Program-made: the position numbers and the translations under genes
Notes under the pieces: generated by a model
Seen by the model: the letters and a program-made list of their open reading frames with translations, nothing else
Databases searched by the model: none
Told to the model about the DNA's origin: nothing
Assembly (NCBI RefSeq): GCF_013403245.1
Contig: NZ_JACBNQ010000010.1
Location: 1 to 64,000, forward strand
Source: Sedimentibacter hydroxybenzoicus DSM 7310
GTDB taxonomy: Bacteria; Bacillota; Clostridia; Tissierellales; Sedimentibacteraceae
Direction: 5' to 3'
DNA: 64,000 nucleotides
Shown here: positions 16,906 through 25,304 of the stretch, piece after piece
Layout of the letters: the number at the start of each line of letters is the position of its first letter
How positions within the stretch are numbered: the stretch's first letter is position 1

Positions 16906-17157
16906 ATGGATATAAATAATTTAATTCAGAATTTTGGTTTTCCAGTTTCTTGCGTAATAGGATGTGGCTGGTTTATATACAAAATGTATTTTAACAGTAC
17001 AGAGGAAAATAAAAAAAGAGAAGAACGAAATTATGAAATGCTTGGCAGATTCCAAACAAGCATTGATAAATTTGCAGATGTATTAGAAGGCTATGAGCAG
17101 AAATTAACGGTTATAGAAAGAGATGTAAAAGATATTAAAGACGTTGTTAATAAGTAG
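16906..17157 (+). CDS. Small holin-like (BhlA/UviB or YvrJ type) membrane protein
   Basis: 83 residues from the ATG at 16906 with AAAGGAG upstream. An N-terminal amphipathic start (MDINNLIQNFGFPVSC) leads into one TM helix (about 13-28), then a charged, probably coiled-coil tail of about 50 residues. The architecture and the NFGFP motif match BhlA/UviB bacteriocin- or phage-holin-like proteins, and also YvrJ proteins. No phage genes surround it. It could be a membrane-active peptide or a small regulator. Confidence 0.6.
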   Translation: MDINNLIQNFGFPVSCVIGCGWFIYKMYFNSTEENKKREERNYEMLGRFQTSIDKFADVLEGYEQKLTVIERDVKDIKDVVNK

Positions 17158-17236
17158 ATAATAATTAGCAAATTCCTTTTTTATAAATAATTTTTTGGAA
17201 ACCATGAATAAAAAATAATTAATCGCTCATAATACT

Positions 17237-17311
17237 AAAAAAGAAAACAGCGTGTAACTTTTAAATATAACGTCCCCCTTTATTTTAATCATACGCTTTT
17301 TTCTTTTTTTT
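17237..17311 (+). terminator. Long-loop A/T-rich terminator
   Basis: An A-rich arm ending in AGCGT (17237-17253) pairs over about 16 bp, with one mismatch, with ACGCT plus T-runs (17293-17310). The loop is long, about 39 nt. Probably ends the small-membrane-protein transcript just before the murA promoter. Confidence 0.45.
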
Positions 17312-17312
17312 A

Positions 17313-17341
17313 TTGAAATTTTTTGCGAAAAATGTTATTAT
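17313..17341 (+). promoter_or_regulatory. Candidate sigma-A promoter of murA
   Basis: TTGAAA at 17313-17318, 17-bp spacer, TATTAT at 17336-17341; start predicted about 30 nt before the murA ATG. Confidence 0.55.
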
Positions 17342-17379
17342 ATATGAATATAAAAACAGCAAGCTATTAAGGGAGAAAC

Positions 17380-18630
17380 ATGGAAAAAATAATAGTAAGA
17401 AAAAGCTTAGGGCTTAATGGAAATATAAGAGTTGACGGTTCCAAAAATGCAATACTGCCTATATTGGCAGCGACACTGTTGACCGATGAAGAATGTATAA
17501 TTCATGACGTACCATATTTAGAAGACGTTCAGGTTATGTGTAAACTGCTTGAAAGTTTGGGAGCAAATGTAGAAAAAACAGAAAACACTTTGAAAATTTC
17601 AGTTAAAAATATAAAAACATGTGAAGCACCGTATGAATTAATCAGTAAAATGAGAGCATCATTTTTAGTAATGGGTCCTTTATTGGCAAGATGCAATAGT
17701 GCAAAGGTTTATATGCCCGGTGGGTGTGCTATTGGGACAAGACCTATTGACTTACATTTAAAGGGTTTTAAATATTTAGGTGCTGAGGTAAAGTCAGAAA
17801 GCGGCTATGTTAATGCTGTGACCGAGAAGTTGACCGGTAATGATATTTATTTAGATTTTCCCAGCGTAGGGGCTACGGAAAATATTATAATGGCTGCTTC
17901 GCTTGCGGTCGGAGAAACAATTCTGGAAAATGCCGCAGAGGAGCCGGAAATTGTAGACTTGGCAAACTTCCTGAACAGTATGGGTGCCAACATTATTGGA
18001 GCCGGAACAAAGACAATACGTATAAAGGGAGTAAATAAGCTTCATAAGACAGAACATACGATAATACCGGACAGAATAGAAGCAGGTACATATATGGTTT
18101 TAGCAGCTGCAACGGGGGGGAATGTAACAATAGAAAATGTTGTTTCCAGTCACCTTCAGCCGGTTATTGCAAAGCTAAGAGAAGCAGGAGCAATCGTAGA
18201 AGAATATGATGATAAAATAAAGGTTGTATCTAACGGCAATATCAAGCCAGTAGATATTAAAACACTTCCATACCCGGGATTCCCTACGGATATGCAGGCG
18301 CAATTTATGGCTATGCTTGCCATAGCGGAGGGTACAAGTATCATACATGAAACTATTTTTGAAAACAGGTTCATGCATGCGAGCGAGCTGTCCAGAATGG
18401 GAGCAAATGTGAAAATTGAAGGAAGCAGCGCAATTTTAAAAGGAAGCAGCAAATTAAGCGGCGCGAAGGTTAAAGCAACAGATTTAAGAGCCGGAGCAGC
18501 TTTAATAATTGAAGGACTTATAGCCGATGGTGAAACAGAAATCACGGAAGTTTATCATATAAAAAGAGGCTATGCAAATATTATAGAAAAGCTTCAAAAT
18601 ATCGGAGCTAACATACATTACGAGGAATGA
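17380..18630 (+). CDS. murA: UDP-N-acetylglucosamine 1-carboxyvinyltransferase
   Basis: 416 residues, an EPSP-synthase-fold enzyme that adds enolpyruvate to UDP-GlcNAc, the first committed step of peptidoglycan synthesis. Visible: N-terminal LNGNIRVDGSKNAILPILAA, the catalytic cysteine loop PGGCAIGTRPIDLHLKG (target of fosfomycin), and the C-terminal DLRAGAALIIEGL. GGGAGAA precedes the ATG. The stop lies three bases before the start of the radical SAM gene, suggesting cotranscription. Confidence 0.95.
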   Translation: MEKIIVRKSLGLNGNIRVDGSKNAILPILAATLLTDEECIIHDVPYLEDVQVMCKLLESLGANVEKTENTLKISVKNIKTCEAPYELISKMRASFLVMGPLLARCNSAKVYMPGGCAIGTRPIDLHLKGFKYLGAEVKSESGYVNAVTEKLTGNDIYLDFPSVGATENIIMAASLAVGETILENAAEEPEIVDLANFLNSMGANIIGAGTKTIRIKGVNKLHKTEHTIIPDRIEAGTYMVLAAATGGNVTIENVVSSHLQPVIAKLREAGAIVEEYDDKIKVVSNGNIKPVDIKTLPYPGFPTDMQAQFMAMLAIAEGTSIIHETIFENRFMHASELSRMGANVKIEGSSAILKGSSKLSGAKVKATDLRAGAALIIEGLIADGETEITEVYHIKRGYANIIEKLQNIGANIHYEE

Positions 18631-18632
18631 CG

Positions 18633-19496
18633 ATGTATTCAATGCCACTATACAGACCGCCCAGTGAGGCAAGAAGTTTAATAATCCAAATAACTGAGGG
18701 CTGTTCACACAATAAATGCAGGTTCTGCTACATGTATAAATGCAAGCAATTCAGATTAAAATCGGATGATGAAATAAAAGAGCACATAAATGAATTGAAG
18801 GCGTATTATAAAAACCCGGACAGGATTTTTTTAGCAGACGGAAATGTATTATGCTTAAAAACCGATAAATTAGTCAGCCTATTAAATTATATAAAGACTG
18901 AGTTTCCATCGGCTCAGAGAATCAGCTCTTATTCGGGACCATTGGATTTAATAAGAAAAACAGATGAAGAATTAAAACTAATAAGAGAACATGGCTTAGA
19001 GTTTTTGTATCTCGGGGTTGAAAGCGGTTCTGATAAAGTTCTTTCAATGATGGAAAAGGGCGTTAATCAGCGTGAGATGATTGAAGCAGGTCAAAAGGCG
19101 GTAAAAGCAGGATTTAAGCTTTCATGCATGATTATTTCGGGACTTGGCGGAGAAGGGCTTATGGAAGAGCATGCCGTAGAATCCGCGAAAGTTATTTCGG
19201 CAATAAATCCCCATTACTTTTCATTGTTGAGGTTAGTTGTTGAAGAAGAATCAGAGCTTGCAGATGACGTAAGACAGGGTAAGTTTAAATTGCTGAATCC
19301 GATCCGGATATTGGACGAAAATATACTCATGCTTGAAAATATGGAGTTAACTGACTGTATATTCAGAGCAAACCACGTTTCAAATTATCTTAACCAAGCA
19401 GGTGTCTTGAACAAAGACAAAGATATGCTGGTTGAACGATTGAAAAAGTTCAGAGAAAGCAATGATTTTATACCTATGGGTAATGATAGGTTGTAA
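18633..19496 (+). CDS. Radical SAM protein
   Basis: 287 residues from the ATG at 18633; an alternative ATG at 18627 overlaps the murA stop, but GAGG is better spaced for 18633. The 4Fe-4S motif reads CSHNKCRFC, i.e. Cx4CxxC, slightly longer than the classical Cx3CxxC. It is followed by the Elp3/MiaB-like radical SAM barrel strings IFLADGNVL, LYLGVESGSDKVL and SCMIISGLGGE. No extra Fe-S or B12 domain. The substrate is unknown; the link to murA may be only positional. Confidence 0.8.
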   Translation: MYSMPLYRPPSEARSLIIQITEGCSHNKCRFCYMYKCKQFRLKSDDEIKEHINELKAYYKNPDRIFLADGNVLCLKTDKLVSLLNYIKTEFPSAQRISSYSGPLDLIRKTDEELKLIREHGLEFLYLGVESGSDKVLSMMEKGVNQREMIEAGQKAVKAGFKLSCMIISGLGGEGLMEEHAVESAKVISAINPHYFSLLRLVVEEESELADDVRQGKFKLLNPIRILDENILMLENMELTDCIFRANHVSNYLNQAGVLNKDKDMLVERLKKFRESNDFIPMGNDRL

Positions 19497-19500
19497 TTAA

Positions 19501-19591
19501 AAAGATGAGATTTTTTGCTATCGCTCAGGATGACGCATCTGTCATTCTGAAGGCTTTGCCCGAAGGATCTCATCTTTTTGTCTGCTGCTTA
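19501..19591. repeat. Palindromic intergenic repeat ending at the lysE-like stop codon
   Basis: AAGATGAGATTTTTTGCTATCGCTCAGGATGACG is the inverted half, followed by TGTCATTCTGAAGGCTTTGCC and GAAGGATCTCATC. It ends TCTGCTGCTTA, whose TTA (19589-19591) is the stop codon of the minus-strand exporter gene. The CCAAAT hairpin is absent here. Confidence 0.75.
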
Positions 19592-20200
19592 TATTATCTC
19601 AAAAAAGCTTATTCCTAATTTTATACCATAATAAATTATAACCGCGCCGCATACTACGTTAATTATTTTTAACGCCTTTTCATTAAATGCCTTCTTAAAT
19701 ACACTTACAATTGTTCCAAGTGATAAAAACCATGTTAATGATGCCAATGAAGCTCCAATTATAAAGTATTTTGCCATATCTGCAGAAAGTGAAGCTCTGA
19801 ATCCACCGAAAAGCATTGTTCCGTCTATGAGTGCCTGAGGATTTGCCCAGGTTACAAAAAAGCAGGCTAATGCAACTTGAGCGAAGGTTTTCTTGGTTTC
19901 TACCGTATTGTCCAACTTTGGGGCAGAACGTATCAGCCCGATACCAATCCAAATTATTGCAACGGAGCCTAAACCTAAAAGCAATGTTTTTACAATGGGA
20001 ACTGCTTCGATCAATGCACCCATTCCGAAAAAGCAGGCAAGAGCCAATGAAATATCAAAAAATATGGTTATGAGTGCAACCATGTACAGCCTTGATTTTG
20101 GCTGGGTCATTGCCGTGTTGATTACATACATATTTTGCATGCCTATCGGAGCAACGTATGCGATACCAACGGTAAATCCTTTTATAATTGTCTGAATCAT
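19589..20200 (-). CDS. LysE/ArgO-family amino-acid exporter
   Basis: 203 residues with six predicted hydrophobic helices. Family signatures are YVAPIGMQNMYVINTAM near the N-terminus, ACFFGMGAL, and ACFFVTWANPQALIDG in the middle (the NP motif of ArgO-type exporters). Predicted to export lysine or arginine across the cytoplasmic membrane. Start supported by AGAGAGG upstream. Monocistronic. Confidence 0.88.
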   Translation of the reverse strand: MIQTIIKGFTVGIAYVAPIGMQNMYVINTAMTQPKSRLYMVALITIFFDISLALACFFGMGALIEAVPIVKTLLLGLGSVAIIWIGIGLIRSAPKLDNTVETKKTFAQVALACFFVTWANPQALIDGTMLFGGFRASLSADMAKYFIIGASLASLTWFLSLGTIVSVFKKAFNEKALKIINVVCGAVIIYYGIKLGISFFEII

Positions 20201-20276
20201 AAAATACCTCTCTTGATTAAATTTTTCGCCTGCATAAATAATATTACTTTATCACAATAATGTCAATGAATGTCAT

Positions 20277-20312
20277 ATTTCGGTCATGTTGAGCGATAGC
20301 AAAGTATTTCCA
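20277..20312. repeat. Partial palindromic repeat
   Basis: CGGTCATGTTGAGCGATAGC followed by AAAGTATTTCC, a diverged half unit just upstream of the pseudouridine synthase promoter. Confidence 0.5.
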
Positions 20313-20321
20313 AAACATCCG

Positions 20322-20349
20322 TTGACACATCAGATACAAATGTTATAAT
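20322..20349 (+). promoter_or_regulatory. Strong sigma-A promoter of the pseudouridine synthase gene
   Basis: Perfect TTGACA (20322-20327) and perfect TATAAT (20344-20349), with TGT just before the -10. The spacer is 16 bp. Start expected near 20356, which rules out translation from the upstream in-frame start at 20361 and supports the ATG at 20385. Confidence 0.75.
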
Positions 20350-20384
20350 GAATTAAAACAATGGCTGTCATAATAGGGGTAATT

Positions 20385-21125
20385 ATGAAACTGAGAATAG
20401 ATAAATTTCTTTCTAATATAGGAATCGGCTCAAGAAAGCAAATAAAGCAGGATGCAAAAAAGGGACATATTAAAATAAATGATGAGGTTATAAAAGACAG
20501 CTCAAAAATTGTAGACACCGACACTGACCAAGTAAAATACAAAAATGAAATAGTAAAATATGTTCAGTATATATACTTGATGATGAATAAACCAAGCGGA
20601 GTTGTTTCGGCAACAGAAGACAATTTTGACAAAACAGTTATAGATCTATTGAATGAAGATGACAAAGCATACAACCCGTTCCCCGTGGGACGTTTAGATA
20701 AGGATACAGAGGGTCTTTTGTTGATTACAAACGACGGTCAACTTGCCCACGACCTGCTTTCACCAAGGAAACACGTTGATAAAACCTATTATGCTGAGGT
20801 TGAGGAGGAAATAACGGAGAAGGATGTAAAAGCATTTGCCGAAGGAGTTATACTAACCAATGAAAATTATAAAACTCTGCCTGCCAAGCTTCAAATAATT
20901 GAATCCGGATATCCGTCATTATGCTATGTAACCATAAAAGAAGGCAAGTTTCATCAGGTAAAAAGAATGTTTAATGCTGTAAGCAATGAGGTAATATATT
21001 TAAAGAGATTATCAATGGGTCCCTTGAAATTGGATGAAGGGTTACAATCAGGAGAATACAGGCACCTGACGGATGATGAAGTTGAGCAATTAAAAAAGAG
21101 AGATTCCTCACTGCGTTCAGTATGA
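20385..21125 (+). CDS. rsuA: RsuA-family 16S rRNA pseudouridine synthase
   Basis: 246 residues. An N-terminal S4 RNA-binding domain (LRIDKFLSNIGIGSRKQ) is followed by the catalytic domain with the aspartate motif PVGRLDKDTEGLLLITND and KEGKFHQVKRMF. It isomerises a uridine in small-subunit rRNA. The last nine codons (KRDSSLRSV) are encoded by a fragment of the intergenic repeat family, so the native C-terminus has apparently been replaced or extended. Start chosen from the promoter and AGGGG. Confidence 0.9.
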   Translation: MKLRIDKFLSNIGIGSRKQIKQDAKKGHIKINDEVIKDSSKIVDTDTDQVKYKNEIVKYVQYIYLMMNKPSGVVSATEDNFDKTVIDLLNEDDKAYNPFPVGRLDKDTEGLLLITNDGQLAHDLLSPRKHVDKTYYAEVEEEITEKDVKAFAEGVILTNENYKTLPAKLQIIESGYPSLCYVTIKEGKFHQVKRMFNAVSNEVIYLKRLSMGPLKLDEGLQSGEYRHLTDDEVEQLKKRDSSLRSV

Positions 21126-21130
21126 TTAAT
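21097..21130. repeat. Palindromic repeat fragment inside the 3' end of the pseudouridine synthase gene
   Basis: AGAGATTCCTCACTGCGTTCAGTATGA matches the inverted half unit of the family. It is translated as the protein's C-terminus and supplies the stop codon. Confidence 0.6.
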
Positions 21131-21188
21131 ATTGTTATCATTCCAAGCAGTATAAAATAAGAACAAAAAGAGTCTGGAGGTAATTACT

Positions 21189-21770
21189 ATGAAAAAAATT
21201 ATTTGTTTAGGTGACAGTTTAACCTATGGATACGGAGTGAGAAGGTCGAAGATCTGGACTAAGTTAGCACAAGATAAGCTAGGTATTGAAATAGTCAATG
21301 AAGGAATATCCGGTGATACGTCAGGAGGCATGTTAAGCAGACTTCATAGTTGCGTACACATGCAAAAACCGGATGCGGTATTTATAATGGGTGGAGTCAA
21401 CGACTTAATTGCAGGGGCTGATTTGGGTGTGGTTAAAGCAAATATTATGTCAATGGCACATCAATCTGCAGCAAAACACATTGAACCAATTATAGGAATT
21501 CCTGTAGATATACAAGTAAACAGTATAATTAAAGAATGGTATGAACTTACCGATTTTAATAAAATATCGGGAGAAATTAAAATATACCGTCAATGGATAT
21601 TTGATTTCTGCAAAAGTTTTAATATAAAGTACATCGATTTTTATGAAAAAATAAAAAAGGCAGGCGATGAGATTTACATAGACGGCCTGCACTTTAATGA
21701 ACGTGGCAATGAAATAATGGCAGAAATTTTCTGCAATGAAATTCTCCCTAAAAATTTTCAACTACTATAA
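21189..21770 (+). CDS. SGNH/GDSL-type esterase/lipase
   Basis: 193 residues without signal peptide. Block I GDSLTYGYG holds the nucleophile Ser near residue 9, block III is GGVNDL, and the Asp-His dyad is in DGLHFNERG near the C-terminus. TesA-like cytoplasmic ester/thioester hydrolase; natural substrate unknown. TGGAGGT precedes the ATG. The 3' end overlaps the convergent homoserine dehydrogenase gene by 23 bp. Confidence 0.88.
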   Translation: MKKIICLGDSLTYGYGVRRSKIWTKLAQDKLGIEIVNEGISGDTSGGMLSRLHSCVHMQKPDAVFIMGGVNDLIAGADLGVVKANIMSMAHQSAAKHIEPIIGIPVDIQVNSIIKEWYELTDFNKISGEIKIYRQWIFDFCKSFNIKYIDFYEKIKKAGDEIYIDGLHFNERGNEIMAEIFCNEILPKNFQLL

Positions 21771-23025
21771 TGCTGGCAATTTGAATTACAGAGTCAAAAT
21801 TACCGATTTCTTTTAAGGCAGTATCAATATTTTTTCTTTCAATATCATGAGTAATGAATACCAATGGCGCCGTGTTGTTGCCATTTTTTTGTCTTTGGAC
21901 AACTGAATTCAAGGATATGTTATTTTTGCCAAATACATTTGCTATTCTTGCCAATACTCCCGGCTTATCTATAACTTCAAATCTGATGTAATATTTTTTA
22001 TATGCCCTGTTAACTATTTTGTATTTATCGGCATTTATAATTCCATCATTATATTTTCTGCATTCATTTTTAATAATGGATACTATATCATTTAATACAG
22101 CACTACCTGTAGGAAGCGAACCGGCTCCCTTGCCATAAAGCATTATTTCTCCTGCGGCGTTACCCTTTAAAAACACGGCGTTAAATTCGTTTTTTACAGT
22201 AGATAAGGGATGATCCGAAGGGATAAATGCAGGATGAACCCTTAATTCTATTTCGTCGTTTGTCTTGGAAGCAGAAGCCAAAAGCTTAATATTGTAACCT
22301 AATTCCTTTGCATAAACGATATCCTCTTTAGAGATTTTAGTGATACCTTCCTTTGGGATATCATTAACATTAATCCTCTGATTAAATGCAATTGAAGATA
22401 GTATAGCTATTTTATATGCGGCATCGTCGCCGTCCACATCCGAAGAAGGATCAGCCTCGGCGAATCCCAGTCGTTGTGCTTCCTTGACAGCTTGCTCATA
22501 TTCAAGACCATTTTCCGTCATTTGTGTCAGAATATAATTAGTAGTTCCGTTAATTATTCCGGTTATTTGTTCGAATTCATTTGCGGAAAGATTTTCTGTA
22601 ATAGTATTAATTATGGGAATACCACCGCCGACGCTGGCCTCATACAATAATCTTACACCGTTTATACGTGCTAATTGTTCCAGCTCTTCGCCGCGAGTCG
22701 CTATAAGAGCCTTATTGGCGGTTACAACATGCTTTTTACCGTTCAACGCATCTTTTATATATTCATAAGCCGGATTTATACCTCCGATCAATTCAACAAC
22801 AATTTGGATATCCGCATTATTTATGATTTCATAAGCGTCTGTTGTATAGACATCTGCCGATAAATTTACATTTCTTTTTTTATTCACGTCCTTTACCAGA
22901 ACCTTGCTGACAACTAATTGCTTATTTATACTTCCAACAACCTTTGTATTGTTAAGCTCAATAATATTTATAAGTCCTGATGCAACAGTTCCCATCCCCA
23001 ATATTCCTAAGTTTATTGATTCCAT
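21748..23025 (-). CDS. hom: Homoserine dehydrogenase
   Basis: 425 residues. N-terminal NAD(P)-binding domain (LGILGMGTVASGL), catalytic domain with NKALIATRGEEL, YEASVGGGIPII, INGTTNYILTQM and AEADPSSDVDGDDAAYK, and a C-terminal ACT domain (about 345-425, IRFEVIDKPGVLARIA) for threonine feedback. Reduces aspartate semialdehyde to homoserine. GGAGG precedes the ATG. Monocistronic on the minus strand. Confidence 0.95.
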   Translation of the reverse strand: MESINLGILGMGTVASGLINIIELNNTKVVGSINKQLVVSKVLVKDVNKKRNVNLSADVYTTDAYEIINNADIQIVVELIGGINPAYEYIKDALNGKKHVVTANKALIATRGEELEQLARINGVRLLYEASVGGGIPIINTITENLSANEFEQITGIINGTTNYILTQMTENGLEYEQAVKEAQRLGFAEADPSSDVDGDDAAYKIAILSSIAFNQRINVNDIPKEGITKISKEDIVYAKELGYNIKLLASASKTNDEIELRVHPAFIPSDHPLSTVKNEFNAVFLKGNAAGEIMLYGKGAGSLPTGSAVLNDIVSIIKNECRKYNDGIINADKYKIVNRAYKKYYIRFEVIDKPGVLARIANVFGKNNISLNSVVQRQKNGNNTAPLVFITHDIERKNIDTALKEIGNFDSVIQIASIIVVENF

Positions 23026-23124
23026 TTTGTCCTCCGTTAATGTATTTAATTTATATACAAGTGTTTTTAAAACGAATATTTTAATAATATATCATGGTTT
23101 TTAATTAAATTCAATAAAATAATA

Positions 23125-23177
23125 AAAATAAATATCAGCAATTTCTTTTCAATTCGAAAATTGCTGATATTTATTTT
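23125..23177. terminator. 20-bp hairpin terminator downstream of ptb
   Basis: Arms 23125-23144 and 23158-23177 pair perfectly over 20 bp; the 13-nt loop is CTTTTCAATTCGA. A T-rich tail is present for the minus-strand ptb-buk transcript. The same loop plus adjoining stem bases recurs at 32114-32150. Confidence 0.8.
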
Positions 23178-23180
23178 ATT

Positions 23181-24080
23181 TTATTCTACAAGGAAACTGG
23201 AAAGTGCAATTGATATTAGCTTATCTTCAACTGAGTCTGAACGTGATGTCATAACTAACGGGACGGTTGTACCAATTATTACTGAACCAATTCTTTTATC
23301 GGCGTAATATGTTATTGCTTTATGCAGCACATTGCCCATTCTGATATCCGAAACTAAGAGTATATCGGCATTTCCCGCGACCACGCTTTTTATTCCCTTA
23401 TGCATTGCGGACTCTGCAGAAATTGCATTGTCAAGGGCAAAAGGACCGTCCACAATACAATCTTTTATTTGTCCCCGTTCATTCATTTTACTCAGTATTG
23501 CCGCATCTATAGTTTCTGGCATAGCCTGGTTTACTGTTTCAACCGCTGTTAAAACTGCAACCTTCGGGCATTCAAATCCCATTTTTTTTGCTAAATAAAC
23601 TGCATTTTGAAGTATTTCTTTTTTAGTATTAAGGTCCGGTGAAATATTCATTGCGCAGTCGGTTATAAAGTTTAGTCCTGTTCCGGAAATATTATCTGTT
23701 ACAGTTATTTGAGATACTAATTTATCTGAACGAAGTCCCCTTTCTTTATCTAAAACCGCTTTCATAAAAGTTGCTGTTGGCAATAATCCTTTCATAGGCA
23801 TATCAGCCATACCTTTTTTAACCAATTCTACAGTCTTTACAGCACATAGAGTTTCGTTACCGGCATCAATTATTTCTACATCGGTAAGATCGTAATTACC
23901 TTCTTCAATCATATTTGTGATAGTTTCTTTATTTCCGACAAAAATAAAGTTGGCTAAATTTTTCTTTATTGCAATATCAGCAACCTGAAGTACATCTTTA
24001 TCCGCTGCCTGTGCAACTGCTATGGTTTTTTTCGGACGTTTTGAAACTATGTGTAGTGCATCATCCAATGATTTAATCAT
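23181..24080 (-). CDS. ptb: Phosphate butyryltransferase-like acyltransferase
   Basis: 299 residues of the phosphate acetyl/butyryltransferase fold, at the length of Ptb. Recognisable stretches are KKTIAVAQAADKDVLQVA, NFIFVGNKETI, MKGLLPTATFMKAVLD and the C-terminal VIIGTTVPLVMTSRSDSVEDK. Exchanges acyl-CoA and phosphate to give acyl-phosphate for Buk. Substrate may be butyryl, isobutyryl or isovaleryl. AAAGGAG precedes the ATG. Cotranscribed with buk, 21 nt apart. Confidence 0.9.
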   Translation of the reverse strand: MIKSLDDALHIVSKRPKKTIAVAQAADKDVLQVADIAIKKNLANFIFVGNKETITNMIEEGNYDLTDVEIIDAGNETLCAVKTVELVKKGMADMPMKGLLPTATFMKAVLDKERGLRSDKLVSQITVTDNISGTGLNFITDCAMNISPDLNTKKEILQNAVYLAKKMGFECPKVAVLTAVETVNQAMPETIDAAILSKMNERGQIKDCIVDGPFALDNAISAESAMHKGIKSVVAGNADILLVSDIRMGNVLHKAITYYADKRIGSVIIGTTVPLVMTSRSDSVEDKLISIALSSFLVE

Positions 24081-24101
24081 AAAAAGCTCCTTTGATATTT
24101 T

Positions 24102-25175
24102 TTATTTATAATTTTGAATTGGCAGCTCACCGCTTATTGCTAACAAAGCACCTTCTGCAAGAGATTCTATTTCGTTTTCCCCGGGAAATAAATGAATCGG
24201 AGCAATAAAGCTGCACCATTCGGAAATTTCATTAACAATATATTCTGAGTAAGCTAATCCTCCAGTAAAGGCAATTGCATCCACTTCACCCTTGAGAGTA
24301 ATCGTAGCTGAGCCAATACTTTTCGCTATTTGATAAATCATAGCATCGTATATTTCTTTTGCATTTTTATCTCCATCAGCTATCATTTGTTCTATTTCTT
24401 TGCAATCAGTAGTTCCTAATAATGAAAACAGGCCGCCTTTTCCGTTAATCATTCTATATAACTGCTCATAAGTATATTTATCGGAGTATGCATATCTTAG
24501 CACTTCACCTGCGGGTAAAGTTCCCGCTCTTTCGGGTGCCATAGGACCATCACCATCCAATCCGTTATTAACATCCTCAACCTTCCCCTTATGATGAGCG
24601 GCTATGGACATACCGCCTCCCATGTGTACTATTATGGCATTTAAGTCATTATAGTCCTTGTTAAGTTCATTCGCCAATTTTCTGCCTACAGCTTTTTGAT
24701 TTAAAGCCTGGTAGAAGCTTTTACGATAAACATCCTTCCAACCGGTATATCGTGATTGAGGTATGAATTCATCAATGCAAGGTGCATCTACAGTTAAAGC
24801 CGTTATATTCAATTCATCAGCTAAATCTAAAGCAATAGCGCACCCCACACCACAGGGATGATTTCCATAAAGTCTGCTTTTTGCATCATTTACCATGGCT
24901 TCATTGATCCTGTATGTGCCGCTGTTCATAGCTTTAACCGGTGCACCTCTGGATATTATATAGTTAAAGTCTGACAGCTTGTATTTGCATTGATGTACGA
25001 AATCTGTAATAATGTTTTTCCTAAAATCGTACTGCTCCCAAATATCATTTAATGCACGAAATGAAGTATCCTTATCATGACGAATAGTATCCTGATGAAG
25101 ACATTCTTTATTTTTATAAATTGCAACTTTTGTCGATGTGCTGCCAAGGTTCATTATTAATAATAAATTATCCAT
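24102..25175 (-). CDS. buk: Butyrate kinase-like acyl kinase
   Basis: 357 residues from the ATG at 25175, with AAGGGAG at proper distance; TTG 25181 is too close. Acetate/butyrate-kinase fold with N-terminal LIMNLGSTSTKVAIY, HMGGGMSIAAH, DGDGPMAPERAGTLP and the C-terminal DAIAFTGGLAYSE. Converts acyl-phosphate and ADP to carboxylate and ATP, the energy-conserving end step. Forms an operon with ptb; a terminator at 25239-25268 separates it from the upstream regulator. Confidence 0.92.
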   Translation of the reverse strand: MDNLLLIMNLGSTSTKVAIYKNKECLHQDTIRHDKDTSFRALNDIWEQYDFRKNIITDFVHQCKYKLSDFNYIISRGAPVKAMNSGTYRINEAMVNDAKSRLYGNHPCGVGCAIALDLADELNITALTVDAPCIDEFIPQSRYTGWKDVYRKSFYQALNQKAVGRKLANELNKDYNDLNAIIVHMGGGMSIAAHHKGKVEDVNNGLDGDGPMAPERAGTLPAGEVLRYAYSDKYTYEQLYRMINGKGGLFSLLGTTDCKEIEQMIADGDKNAKEIYDAMIYQIAKSIGSATITLKGEVDAIAFTGGLAYSEYIVNEISEWCSFIAPIHLFPGENEIESLAEGALLAISGELPIQNYK

Positions 25176-25238
25176 AGACAAGATCTCCCTTCAAAGATTA
25201 ATTAATTTATCTAAAAATAATTTATTATAAATAAAAAA

Positions 25239-25268
25239 ACAAAACTGTGTTAATTAGCACAGTTTTGT
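25239..25268 (-). terminator. Terminator of the Crp/Fnr gene
   Basis: An 11-bp perfect stem (ACAAAACTGTG / CACAGTTTTGT) with an 8-nt loop; on the minus strand it is followed by a long T-run. It insulates buk-ptb from the regulator. Confidence 0.8.
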
Positions 25269-25304
25269 GAAAAAAAGTATGTCATTATGTATATACGATA
25301 TGAA

